NCBI GenBank assembly: GCA_016214905.1
Contig: JACRMQ010000007.1
Coordinates: 62,001-126,000, forward strand
DNA length: 64,000 nucleotides
Source of the DNA: Ignavibacteriales bacterium
GTDB taxonomy: Bacteria; Bacteroidota; Ignavibacteria; UBA10030; SZUA-254
Direction of reading: 5' to 3'
Position 1 is the first letter of the stretch; the number at the start of each line of letters is the position of its first letter. Shown piece after piece: positions 16,879 through 26,516 of the stretch. The notes beneath the pieces are model-generated. The model was not told the origin of the DNA. It worked only from the letters and a program-made list of their open reading frames with translations, and ran no database searches. Both the position numbers and the translations under genes were made by a program.

Positions 16879-18180
16879 ATGATTAATAAAACAATTCGCT
16901 TTTCAATACTGTTTTTCATAGCGTATCTATTCATGCTAACCTATTCAGTTGCACAACCGACGGTTGTCGACCGCATTGTTGCCGTGGTTGGTAAAGAACC
17001 GATACTTTTATCCGACTTAAATGCACAGATAGAATTATTCGTATTTACAAACCGCGTAGATCCGAACATGCCGGGTTTACGCGAACAGGTTCTGGATGCT
17101 TTGATGAACGAAAAACTAATTCTCGCTAAAGCACTCGATGATACAAATGTAGTTGTAACGATAGACGAGGTGAATAACGAGTTAGACGCTCAAATTGCGC
17201 AGCGCGTTCAACAACTCGGATCAGAAAAAAAAGTTGAAGAGGCATTTGGAATGCCGCTCGCCCGATTGAAACGTGAATACCGCGACGGTATGAGGAAGCA
17301 GATTTTGTCTTCGAAACTCTGGGAGATGAAAAAAATGAACATAACTGCGTCCCGCAGAGAAGTGGAAGAATTCTTTACTCAATTCAAAGACAGCTTGCCC
17401 AAAGCACAGGAAGAAGTAGAATTGTACCACATATTCATTGTTCCTAAAGTCAGCAATACCTCAAAAAATTTATTAAAAGCGCAAGCTCAAAATATTTTAG
17501 ATTCCATCTCGAACGGAGGAGATTTTGCTGATTTTGCAAAACGCTACTCCGATGATCCCGGCACCAAAGCGCTTGGTGGAGACCTTGGATTTGTGAGAAG
17601 AGGTGAATTTTTTGCCGAGTTTGAAGAATCTGTATTCTCGTTAAAAGATAAAGAGCTTTCCCAAATCGTTGAAACCCCGATTGGTTTCCATATAATTCAA
17701 CTTCTCGAGCGACGGGGTGAGCAGGTTCACCCGCGTCATATATTGTTCAAATTCAAGCGCGATGTTTCTGAAGCGGATTCAACTATCGCATTTCTGAAAT
17801 CTTTAAAAGACAGCGCAAGTAAAGGAGCGAATTTTTCTGATCTTGCCAAACGTTATTCCGAGGACAAAGAGTCTGCTTCGCTCGGCGGATTTTTAGGAAG
17901 AATCCCGATCGCACAGCTTGATCGAACAATGTCGGATGTGTTGAAGAATATGAAAGAAAAAGAAATCAGCGAACCGTTTGAGTATGTTTCTGAAAAAGCG
18001 CGTGGTTATCAAATCGTTTATCTAAAAAAACTTGTCGCGGAGCATACCTTAAATCTCAGTGACGACTGGTCTCGACTTGAACAACTTGCTACTTCATATA
18101 AAAGAAATGCCGAATATCAAAAATGGATTCAAGAACTTCGCTCTGAAATTTATTGGGATGTACGATTAAACGGAAATTAA
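16879..18180 (+). CDS. surA: SurA-type periplasmic chaperone/PPIase
   Basis: This 433-residue protein matches E. coli SurA in length (428) and order: signal peptide (residues 8-25, ending SVAQ), SurA N-terminal domain starting VDRIVAVVGKEPIL, then two parvulin domains (about 178-277 with LGGDLGFV and GFHIIQL, and about 282-385 with RHILFKF and LGGFLGRI). SurA escorts unfolded outer-membrane proteins across the periplasm. With the two genes before it this gives three folding factors in one run, immediately before a MoxR ATPase. Confidence 0.9.
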   Translation: MINKTIRFSILFFIAYLFMLTYSVAQPTVVDRIVAVVGKEPILLSDLNAQIELFVFTNRVDPNMPGLREQVLDALMNEKLILAKALDDTNVVVTIDEVNNELDAQIAQRVQQLGSEKKVEEAFGMPLARLKREYRDGMRKQILSSKLWEMKKMNITASRREVEEFFTQFKDSLPKAQEEVELYHIFIVPKVSNTSKNLLKAQAQNILDSISNGGDFADFAKRYSDDPGTKALGGDLGFVRRGEFFAEFEESVFSLKDKELSQIVETPIGFHIIQLLERRGEQVHPRHILFKFKRDVSEADSTIAFLKSLKDSASKGANFSDLAKRYSEDKESASLGGFLGRIPIAQLDRTMSDVLKNMKEKEISEPFEYVSEKARGYQIVYLKKLVAEHTLNLSDDWSRLEQLATSYKRNAEYQKWIQELRSEIYWDVRLNGN

Positions 18181-18181
18181 A

Positions 18182-19186
18182 TTGAAAACACAAAAAGAAA
18201 TACAACAACTCACCGACGTTGAAGCGGTCAACGCGCTTAAAAAATCTTTCGATGAAATCAAAAATGAAATCGCCAAGGCGATCGTCGGTCAAAATCAAAT
18301 AGTCGAGCAACTTATCATCTCTCTTCTTGCCCGCGGACACTGTTTGCTTGTTGGCGTTCCCGGGTTGGCTAAAACGCTTTTGATTAAAACTCTCGCGGAA
18401 GTACTTGACTTGAGATTCAGCCGCATCCAGTTTACACCTGATCTGATGCCAAGCGATATAACCGGTACGGAAGTAATAGAAGACGATCGCGCTACAGGTT
18501 CAAAATCATTTCGGTTTGTAAAAGGTCCGGTTTTTGCAAACATTCTTCTAGCTGATGAAATTAACCGCACTCCTCCGAAAACTCAGGCAGCTTTGCTCGA
18601 AGCGATGCAGGAACATCATGTAACTGCCGCCGGACAAAAATTTCTTTTAGAAGAACCTTTTTTCGTACTGGCAACACAAAATCCGATTGAGCAAGAAGGA
18701 ACTTATCCCTTGCCGGAAGCTCAACTCGATCGTTTCATGTTCAATCTCTGGCTCGATTATCCGACTATGCAAGAAGAGGTTCAGATAGTACAATCGACAA
18801 CCAGCATCTATCTACCTTCGCTCATACATATTTTGAATCGAGATGAAATTCTGTTCTTTCAGGAATTGGTGCGGCGAGTTCCTGTTGCCCAAAATGTTCT
18901 TGAATATGCGGTGAACGTTGTTACTAAAACCAGACCCGCCGAACCTGCATCTCCTCAGTTTATAAAAGATTGGCTGCGCTGGGGTGCCGGACCAAGAGCG
19001 TCGCAGTACTTAATACTCGGCGCAAAGACACGCGCGATCTTAGATGGCAGGCACACACCGGATATTGAAGACGTTCGGAAAGTTGTCGCTCCCGTACTTC
19101 GGCACCGTATAGTTCCGAATTTTAATGCTGAAGCTGAAAGTGTAACTCCTATACAAATTATTGAAAAATTACTTCAAGCGGTTTAA
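18182..19186 (+). CDS. MoxR-family AAA+ ATPase
   Basis: MoxR ATPases are AAA+ chaperones that usually work with VWA-domain proteins to mature or activate protein complexes. This 334-residue protein has Walker A GVPGLAKT at 58-65, Walker B LLADE with D125-E126, and the MoxR-typical EGTYPLPEAQLDRF segment. Translation appears to begin at a TTG two bases after the surA stop, as no nearby in-frame ATG fits. It lies two genes from the VWA protein at 21316; a DUF58 partner is at 28805 on the other strand. Confidence 0.9.
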   Translation: MKTQKEIQQLTDVEAVNALKKSFDEIKNEIAKAIVGQNQIVEQLIISLLARGHCLLVGVPGLAKTLLIKTLAEVLDLRFSRIQFTPDLMPSDITGTEVIEDDRATGSKSFRFVKGPVFANILLADEINRTPPKTQAALLEAMQEHHVTAAGQKFLLEEPFFVLATQNPIEQEGTYPLPEAQLDRFMFNLWLDYPTMQEEVQIVQSTTSIYLPSLIHILNRDEILFFQELVRRVPVAQNVLEYAVNVVTKTRPAEPASPQFIKDWLRWGAGPRASQYLILGAKTRAILDGRHTPDIEDVRKVVAPVLRHRIVPNFNAEAESVTPIQIIEKLLQAV

Positions 19187-19202
19187 CAGAGATTTCTGTA
19201 AT

Positions 19203-21311
19203 ATGTCGCAACACCTTCTCAGGTATATTTTTCTATTTGGAATTATTCTCCTGATATTGACTGCAAATGCTTTCGGTCAGAAAGAAAAATATTGGGTTTT
19301 CTTCACGAATAAGGGGTACTCAACTCAATCTACCGGATTGCTTCAAAAAGACTCACGAGAAAATGAAATCGTTGAATCGTATCTCGATAAGCACGCCCTG
19401 GCGCGCAGAGCAAAAACATTACCTGCCGGTCATTTAACAGATGCAGCAGACATTCCTATTTATGAACCATATATAAAATCTATTGAACAAGCGGGAGGTA
19501 TTCTTGCACGCCAAAGCAGATGGCTAAATGCGGCAAGTTTTTATCTTTCATTGACTCTAAAAAATGAAATCCTAAAACTTCCGTTCGTTCAGAAAGTTCA
19601 ACCGGTAATAATATTCCGTGGAAAATCTATTCAACAAAAAATTAGCGATGCTCAATCGGAGATAATGAAACAACAATCTTTTGATTACGGCAGATCGGCG
19701 GCGCAGTTGAATGTTATAAACGTACCGCCTTTACATACACTCGGCTTAACAGGCAAAGGTGTTCGTATCGGATTGTTAGACAGTGGTTTCAGATGGAAAA
19801 CTCATGAGGCATTAAGTTCCCGCAAAATAATCGCAGAACATGATTTTATTTTCAACGATAACAATACAGCGAACGAAAAGAACGACAGCAACAATCAGGA
19901 TGCGCACGGAACGCTCACATTTTCTATCATTGCAGGTTACCAGCTGGGTAAACTTATCGGTGCTTCTTTCGACTCGGAATTTCTTTTAGGAAAAACTGAA
20001 TACATTCCAAGCGAGACAATTCAAGAAGAAGATAACTGGGTTGCCGGAATTGAATGGATGGAATCGTTGGGCGTTGATATTATCAGCAGTTCGGTTGGTT
20101 ACGATATTTTTGATGATGGAACAGGTTATTACTGGGCGAACGGTGATTTTAACGGCAGAACATCACTTGTAGCTCGTGCTGCGGTTCGCGCCACGCAATT
20201 CGGCGTACTCGTATGTACATCAATGGGTAACGAAGGAAATGGAAACGGCACCGAGGGAACTTTATTAACACCGGCAGATGCAGACAGCATTATTTCAGTA
20301 GGTGGTGTTGAGTTCGATAAAAATAACAATTTACATTTATGGCAATCAAGCTCAACCGGACCAACAAACGATGGAAGAATTAAACCCGATGCTGTTGCTC
20401 TCGCAGTTGGTGTATACCACGCCACAGTTCCGGGACCCGCAACATACGGATCATCACAAGGTAACTCAGTGTCAACACCGCTTGTTGCGGGTGCAGCGGC
20501 ATTGATTCTTTCTGCCAGGCCGGAATTAACGCCGATTCAAATTCGCAACGCGATTCGTGAAACCGCCAGACATGTGGACACTCTTAACTATCCTTCTTTC
20601 CCGAACAATTTTCTTGGATGGGGATTGGTAGATGCTTTCCGCGCGGCAACATATTATGGACCGATTTTCTCTAATGAACCATCAGTTATTACACGCTCAG
20701 GAAAGAGTATCGTTTCTGTTCACGCAATCTCATCATACGGTTTGAATCCGGACAGTGTATTAATTCATTTTACTGATGGTAGTAAGGCCGATCGTACATT
20801 AACGATGGTGCTCGACTCATCCGCATATTTTTCTACTTCGGGAAAATACATTATCGAAATTCCCGAAGAACAATTAGGCACAGCGATCAAGTTTTATATA
20901 ACCGCCGTAGACAGTGCCGGAAAATCTTTTCAAACTCCTGCTCCTTCGCAAGATCGGTTTTGGTGGATTTATTATGGAATTCCCGGATTACAATCGGAAC
21001 CTCAAATCGTCAGAACGATTTCGCTTCAGCAGAATTTTCCAAATCCGTTTTACTCGGCTCAAAGTTTTCCGGGTGGATGGATCCCCGGTAATATTACCGT
21101 AATTCCTTTCGAGTTAACGAAAACAGAAAAAGTGATCATAAAAATTTATAATATGCTCGGCGAAGAAATAGATGAAGTAGCAAACGGTATATACGGCGCG
21201 GGCCGCAATTCGGTTGTCTGGAATGCGGCACGATTTCCCTCGGGTATTTATTTTTACAGATTGTCTACTTCTGCCATGAGCACTACAAAAAAAATGGTAT
21301 TTTTGCGATAA
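19203..21311 (+). CDS. Exported subtilisin-like serine protease with T9SS sorting domain
   Basis: From the ATG at 19203 this is a 702-residue S8-family protease. The signal peptide ends near residue 25 (NAFGQ). The catalytic triad is D193 (GLLDSGF), H235 (DAHGT) and S422 (GNSVSTP). The last 90 residues begin LQQNFPNPF and end SGIYFYRLS...KKMVFLR, a type A T9SS C-terminal sorting domain, so the protein should be exported through the outer membrane. An in-frame start at 19161 lies inside the MoxR gene and would place 14 non-signal residues before the signal peptide; the later start is preferred. Substrate unknown. Confidence 0.9.
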   Translation: MSQHLLRYIFLFGIILLILTANAFGQKEKYWVFFTNKGYSTQSTGLLQKDSRENEIVESYLDKHALARRAKTLPAGHLTDAADIPIYEPYIKSIEQAGGILARQSRWLNAASFYLSLTLKNEILKLPFVQKVQPVIIFRGKSIQQKISDAQSEIMKQQSFDYGRSAAQLNVINVPPLHTLGLTGKGVRIGLLDSGFRWKTHEALSSRKIIAEHDFIFNDNNTANEKNDSNNQDAHGTLTFSIIAGYQLGKLIGASFDSEFLLGKTEYIPSETIQEEDNWVAGIEWMESLGVDIISSSVGYDIFDDGTGYYWANGDFNGRTSLVARAAVRATQFGVLVCTSMGNEGNGNGTEGTLLTPADADSIISVGGVEFDKNNNLHLWQSSSTGPTNDGRIKPDAVALAVGVYHATVPGPATYGSSQGNSVSTPLVAGAAALILSARPELTPIQIRNAIRETARHVDTLNYPSFPNNFLGWGLVDAFRAATYYGPIFSNEPSVITRSGKSIVSVHAISSYGLNPDSVLIHFTDGSKADRTLTMVLDSSAYFSTSGKYIIEIPEEQLGTAIKFYITAVDSAGKSFQTPAPSQDRFWWIYYGIPGLQSEPQIVRTISLQQNFPNPFYSAQSFPGGWIPGNITVIPFELTKTEKVIIKIYNMLGEEIDEVANGIYGAGRNSVVWNAARFPSGIYFYRLSTSAMSTTKKMVFLR

Positions 21312-21315
21312 ACGA

Positions 21316-23478
21316 ATGATCCCGGCCAACATCTCACTTGCTATTAACGGAAACATTTTAGTTTTAATCATCGCGCTCATCGTTGCGGTCGCAGCCGGTT
21401 TCTTCTTTTATCGCTACACACTTCCACGTGTTCCTTTAAGCAGCCGGATCTTATTTTCCATGTTAAGATCGTTATCATTAATCTGTTTGATCCTCATGCT
21501 ATTTCAACCGACGCTTCGCTTCAACACATCAAGTAATCAACTCCCGACAGTAGCGATATTAGTCGATGCTTCTCAAAGCATGACTCTGAGCGATAATAGT
21601 GGAAGCAGGTCTGAAATAATTTTGCAATACTTGCAAAGCGATGCGCTCAATGGTTTTCCGAATAATGTTCAGTTGAAATATTATTCATTTTCTTCAACGC
21701 TTCGCTCGATTCCTGACATCTTAAAAAATCCCATTTCATTTTCAGGAGAGGTAACCGATATCGCCTCAAGTATTTTGATGCTGAAAGATTCTTTGCTTAC
21801 TCAAAATATTTCGGCAGTCGTTCTGATCACAGATGGAAATTATACCGAGGGAAAAAATCCGATCTATACAGCGGAAGAAATATCTATACCCGTTTTTACG
21901 GTTGGGGTAGGCGACACAACCGAGAAAAAAGATCTGGTTGTCTTACGTGCTATTACAAACAATATCACATACGCCAATACGAAAACACCCGTCGATATAC
22001 GGATAAAATGTTCCGGTTATTTGGACGAGAATGTGGATGTTGTACTATCGGAAGGATCGAAGATCTTAAACCGCACAACCATTACACTTGAAAAGAACAA
22101 AAGAGAATATCCGGTCCGCTTATATTTTGAACCTGAAAATGAGGGAATAAAAAAATTAACGGTAAAAATATCTAAATTGCCGGGCGAGTTTACCGACAAA
22201 AATAATTCACAATCTTTTTTTGTTAAAGTTTTGAGGAGCAAAATACGCGTGTTGATGATTGCCGGCGCGCCAAGCCCGGATGTTTCGGCGATCCGTCAAT
22301 CCCTGAATGAAAACGATCATTTCCGGGTTGATGCAATTATTCAAAAATCATCGGATGAATATTATGATTCACCAAAACTTAATCAACTTCTCGATAGCGC
22401 AGATTGCATGGTGTCGGTCGGATATCCCCAAGCCGCAACATCCCAAAAATTACTGGCACAAGTTGCCGCCGCGATTGAAAAGCGACGTGTACCGCTGCTA
22501 TTTATCAATGCAAAAAACATTGATTACACAAAATTATCAGGCATAGCGGAATATCTGCCGTTTTCCTGGATGTTAGTAAATAACAATGAAATATTCATCC
22601 GCGGCGTTGTACCTGAGAAAGTAAAAAAGCATACGCTCATTTCTTTGGGAAGCGGAATTGATTATGAATCGTGGCAGAAGATGCCTCCGGTTTATAAAAC
22701 TAAAACAATCTTCAAAGCAAAACCGGAATCGGAAACGATTCTTTCTTGTGAAAACCCGGATATTCAAAATAGTGAACCGCTTATAGGAATCAGGAATATT
22801 AACCATCATAAAGTTATCGGTATAACCGGTTACGGATTATGGCGATGGAAATTACTATCGCAATATGATGAGCGCACCGAAAAATTATTTTCATTATTTT
22901 TAAACAACTCTGTCAGATGGCTTACCACACCCGACGATAATAAGAAAGTTCGTGTAGTCCCGGTAAAAGAATTTCATACGACATCCGAACCGGTTGAATT
23001 TACGGCTGAGGTTTATGATGACCAACTAAGACCGGTGGAAAATGCGAGCGTTATCGTCCGACTGCATCAAGGTGATGAGACGACGCTTAGCTACGTCGGA
23101 AACGGTCGATATGAAGGTTCTTTTGAGAATCTCGGAAGCGGAGATTATTCTTATATCGGAATCGCCGCGAATAACGATTATCAGATTGGGACCGATAGCG
23201 GAAAATTTGCGGTTGGGCAAACCAACGCGGAATACATCGAAATAAAAATGAACAAATCTCTTCTTCAGCAAATTGCATTCAGAACTAACGGCAGTTACAA
23301 CGATATCGAGCAAGTAGAACAGCTTTCATCTGAAATTTCTGAAAAAGTAATATTTGAATCGAAAGAAATAATAAAGACAGATGAAATTGAGTTGTGGAAT
23401 TGGAAATATTTAGCCGGTTTAATAATCATTCTGTTCGCGTTGGAATGGTTCCTTCGTAAGCGGAGCGGGATGATTTGA
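21316..23478 (+). CDS. Membrane-anchored VWA-domain protein
   Basis: This 720-residue protein has two N-terminal transmembrane segments (about 12-32 and 48-66), then a von Willebrand A domain whose MIDAS motif is DASQS at 84-88. A glutamine-amidotransferase-like region (about 310-450) and Ig-like segments follow, then a C-terminal transmembrane helix near 697-714 and a short basic tail. BatA-type and related VWA proteins often partner MoxR ATPases, and one lies upstream with only the protease gene between. The start is four bases after the protease stop, so the two are co-transcribed. Confidence 0.8.
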   Translation: MIPANISLAINGNILVLIIALIVAVAAGFFFYRYTLPRVPLSSRILFSMLRSLSLICLILMLFQPTLRFNTSSNQLPTVAILVDASQSMTLSDNSGSRSEIILQYLQSDALNGFPNNVQLKYYSFSSTLRSIPDILKNPISFSGEVTDIASSILMLKDSLLTQNISAVVLITDGNYTEGKNPIYTAEEISIPVFTVGVGDTTEKKDLVVLRAITNNITYANTKTPVDIRIKCSGYLDENVDVVLSEGSKILNRTTITLEKNKREYPVRLYFEPENEGIKKLTVKISKLPGEFTDKNNSQSFFVKVLRSKIRVLMIAGAPSPDVSAIRQSLNENDHFRVDAIIQKSSDEYYDSPKLNQLLDSADCMVSVGYPQAATSQKLLAQVAAAIEKRRVPLLFINAKNIDYTKLSGIAEYLPFSWMLVNNNEIFIRGVVPEKVKKHTLISLGSGIDYESWQKMPPVYKTKTIFKAKPESETILSCENPDIQNSEPLIGIRNINHHKVIGITGYGLWRWKLLSQYDERTEKLFSLFLNNSVRWLTTPDDNKKVRVVPVKEFHTTSEPVEFTAEVYDDQLRPVENASVIVRLHQGDETTLSYVGNGRYEGSFENLGSGDYSYIGIAANNDYQIGTDSGKFAVGQTNAEYIEIKMNKSLLQQIAFRTNGSYNDIEQVEQLSSEISEKVIFESKEIIKTDEIELWNWKYLAGLIIILFALEWFLRKRSGMI

Positions 23479-23575
23479 AAAATGATACTCTATTCGCATT
23501 AGAATATTTTTTGAGATATTAAAATCTTATTCGGTATTAAATACGATTATTTTTACAATTATTTTGATCAAAGAA

Positions 23576-26446
23576 TCAAAATAATTCCTTTTTCAAAAAT
23601 TGTCCCGTGTACGATTTATTATTCTTTGCCACATCTTCCGGTGTGCCTTGTGCGATGATATAGCCGCCTTCATCTCCCCCTTCGGGTCCGAGATCAATAA
23701 TCCAATCGGCAGTTTTTATTACATCCATGTTATGCTCTATTACAAGAACGGTATTTCCTTTGTCTACAAGTTTATTCAGCACCGAGAGCAGCATGCGAAT
23801 ATCTTCAAAATGCAATCCAGTCGTAGGTTCATCGAGAATGTAAAATGTTTTTCCCGTCCCGATTTTTGAAAGCTCGGTAGAAAGTTTAACGCGCTGCGCT
23901 TCTCCGCCGGAAAGTGTTGTTGCCTGCTGACCAAGGCGGATGTAACCAAGCCCAACATCAAATAATGTTTGGAGCTTCCTCTGAATGCGTGGATTATCTT
24001 TGAAAAATTCGAGCGCATCTTCAACTGTCATATTGAGCAGATCAGCGATCGATTTTTCCTTATATAAAATTTCAAGCGTTTCCCTGTTATAACGTTTTCC
24101 ACCACAAACATCACAAAGAACGTAGACATCGGGCAGGAAGTTCATTTCTATCTTTCTTACACCGTCGCCTTCACATTCTTCACATCTTCCACCTTTTACA
24201 TTGAAGCTGAATCGTCCCTGTTTATAACCGCGCATTTTTGCTTCTGGCAGTTGAGTAAATAAATCTCTTATGAATGTGAACAATCCGGTGTAAGTTGCCG
24301 GATTAGACCGTGGTGTTCTGCCTATCGGCGATTGATCTATATCTATAACTTTATCTATATGCTGAAGACCTTCGATTGATTTATGCGGTAGCGGAACATC
24401 TTTCGAGTGATAAAATTTCCTGGCAAGAATTCTATAAAGAGTGTCGGTGATCAAAGAGGATTTTCCCGAGCCGCTTACACCGGTAACGCATACGAATTTA
24501 CCAAGCGGAACATGAAGATCAATAGATTGCAAATTGTTACCGTTGCAATTTTTAAGTTGAATATTTTTACCATTCCCATTACGACGTATTTGAGGGACTT
24601 CAATTTTTTCTTTGCCGGAAATATAAAGCGCTGTCAGCGACTTTGTACTTTTACCTCTACTTCCATTTTTTACTTTTGAAATTTTATTTTTGAATTGATT
24701 TGGCTTCCCCACCGTAACCACATGTCCCCCATGCTCTCCTGCGCCCGGTCCTAAATCAACAACATAATCTGCGCTCAAGATCATCTCTTTATCATGCTCA
24801 ACAACAATTACTGTGTTACCCAAATCGCGGAGCTCTTTCAAGCTGTTAATCAATTTGATGTTATCACGCTGGTGTAAACCGATACTCGGTTCGTCCAGTA
24901 TGTAAAGGACGCCGACAAGCTGTGTGCCGATTTGAGTCGCAAGACGTATGCGCTGAGCCTCACCACCGGACAAAGTGCGCGCGGAGCGGTCTAACGACAG
25001 ATAATCCAAACCGACGTTAAGCAAAAATTTTAGCCGCTGGTTTATTTCTTTCAATATTTGATGAGCTATCTCTTTCTGTCGTTCGGTGAGCGAAAGGTTC
25101 GAAAAAAAATCTAACGCTTTTTTGATCGAAAAATTTACCGCCGTCTGGATTGTAGTCTCTTTTTTCGTTTTCAAATCGATTAGCTTGATTGCCAAACTTT
25201 CCTTCCGCAACCGCCCGCCTTTGCATTCATGGCATGGTGTGGTGTTCATATAAGCTTCAATCCATTGTCTCATGCCTTCTGATGAGGTTTCATCCCAGTA
25301 ATGTTGAAGCGTTTTAATGATGCCGCTATATCGCTGTTTGTACGTTACCGATCTGCCTGAAGGGTGAGTATATATAATTTCTAATTTTTCGTCACCGGTC
25401 CCATTCAATAATAATTCAATATTTTCTTTGGAGATATTTTTAATGGGAATGTCAAGATCGATATTGTATTTCTTTGCAACCGCTCTCACCTGACTCCACA
25501 ACCATGTTTCGCGCGGCTTACCGATTGGAGCTAATCCCGACTGATTAATAGACAGGTTGCTATCCGGCATAATCAAACGTATGTCGAATTCTCTTGTCTC
25601 ACCAAGTCCGCTGCAAGTTGGGCACGAACCGTAAGGTGAATTGAACGAGAAAGAATTCGGCGCGGGCTCATCGTAGCTAATGCCGCATTCGATGCATGCA
25701 AGATGCTGACTGTAAAGATGATCTGCTCCATCGGCATCGATGATTACGAGTCCTGAACCCATTTGTAGAGCGGTTTCAATAGACCCGGCTATGCGGGATC
25801 GCATATCTGAATTTGTGAAGAGACGGTCTACAACTATTTCGATATTATGAATTTTATATCTGCCCGTCTGCATTCCTTTGGTGATTTCTTTGATCTCACC
25901 ATCAATACGAACGCGAAGAAAGCCGTCTCGCAGAATTTCTTCGAACAACTCTTTATAATGCCCTTTGCGGCCCCGAACAACCGGCGCGAGAATTTGAATC
26001 TTTGTCCCCGATTTGTAACTCATGACCGAATCGATAATCTGATCGACAGATTGTTTTTGTACGATTTTACCGCACTTATAACAATGCTGTACACCCACTC
26101 GGGCAAAAAGAAGCCGGAGGTAATCATAAATTTCTGTAACAGTTCCAACGGTTGAGCGGGGATTATGCGAAACGGTTTTTTGCTCGATCGAGATTGCTGG
26201 ACTGAGTCCATCGATGTAATCGACGTCGGGGCGTTCCATCACACCTAAGAACTGCCTTGCGTACGCGGACAGAGATTCAACATAGCGGCGCTGTCCCTCG
26301 GCATAGATCGTATCGAAAGCAAGCGATGATTTGCCAGAGCCGGAGAGTCCGGTTATCACAATGAGTTGATCGCGCGGCATCTCAACATCTATGTTCTTGA
26401 GATTGTGAACACGCGCCCCTTTAATTATTAATTTATCTTGTTCCAA
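23576..26446 (-). CDS. uvrA: Excinuclease ABC subunit A, UvrA
   Basis: UvrA recognises bulky DNA lesions in nucleotide excision repair. The 956-residue sequence has both ABC ATPase units: Walker A GLSGSGKSSLAFDT near residue 34 and GVSGSGKSSLITDT in the second half, two LSGGEAQR signatures, and LDEPS/LDEPT Walker B sequences. Zinc fingers are seen as CIECG...CPTC and CEEC...CDVC. Translation appears to begin at a TTG (MEQDKLIIKGARVHNL fits the family start) with no in-frame ATG upstream. It stands alone, convergent with the VWA gene. Confidence 0.96.
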   Translation of the reverse strand: MEQDKLIIKGARVHNLKNIDVEMPRDQLIVITGLSGSGKSSLAFDTIYAEGQRRYVESLSAYARQFLGVMERPDVDYIDGLSPAISIEQKTVSHNPRSTVGTVTEIYDYLRLLFARVGVQHCYKCGKIVQKQSVDQIIDSVMSYKSGTKIQILAPVVRGRKGHYKELFEEILRDGFLRVRIDGEIKEITKGMQTGRYKIHNIEIVVDRLFTNSDMRSRIAGSIETALQMGSGLVIIDADGADHLYSQHLACIECGISYDEPAPNSFSFNSPYGSCPTCSGLGETREFDIRLIMPDSNLSINQSGLAPIGKPRETWLWSQVRAVAKKYNIDLDIPIKNISKENIELLLNGTGDEKLEIIYTHPSGRSVTYKQRYSGIIKTLQHYWDETSSEGMRQWIEAYMNTTPCHECKGGRLRKESLAIKLIDLKTKKETTIQTAVNFSIKKALDFFSNLSLTERQKEIAHQILKEINQRLKFLLNVGLDYLSLDRSARTLSGGEAQRIRLATQIGTQLVGVLYILDEPSIGLHQRDNIKLINSLKELRDLGNTVIVVEHDKEMILSADYVVDLGPGAGEHGGHVVTVGKPNQFKNKISKVKNGSRGKSTKSLTALYISGKEKIEVPQIRRNGNGKNIQLKNCNGNNLQSIDLHVPLGKFVCVTGVSGSGKSSLITDTLYRILARKFYHSKDVPLPHKSIEGLQHIDKVIDIDQSPIGRTPRSNPATYTGLFTFIRDLFTQLPEAKMRGYKQGRFSFNVKGGRCEECEGDGVRKIEMNFLPDVYVLCDVCGGKRYNRETLEILYKEKSIADLLNMTVEDALEFFKDNPRIQRKLQTLFDVGLGYIRLGQQATTLSGGEAQRVKLSTELSKIGTGKTFYILDEPTTGLHFEDIRMLLSVLNKLVDKGNTVLVIEHNMDVIKTADWIIDLGPEGGDEGGYIIAQGTPEDVAKNNKSYTGQFLKKELF

Positions 26447-26516
26447 ATGAATAAAAAATGATTTGCTAAAAAATGATTAAAATAAAGTATAAAATGATGA
26501 AGAGAAATACAAAGGT

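Noticed and set aside
19161-19202. Upstream start of the subtilase gene within the MoxR gene
   Set aside because: The added 14 residues are charged and precede the signal peptide that begins at the ATG at 19203.
23561-23582. AT-rich hairpin ATTTTGAT/ATCAAAAT at the uvrA 3' end
   Set aside because: The stem is all A/T apart from one pair and overlaps the uvrA stop; too weak to call a terminator.
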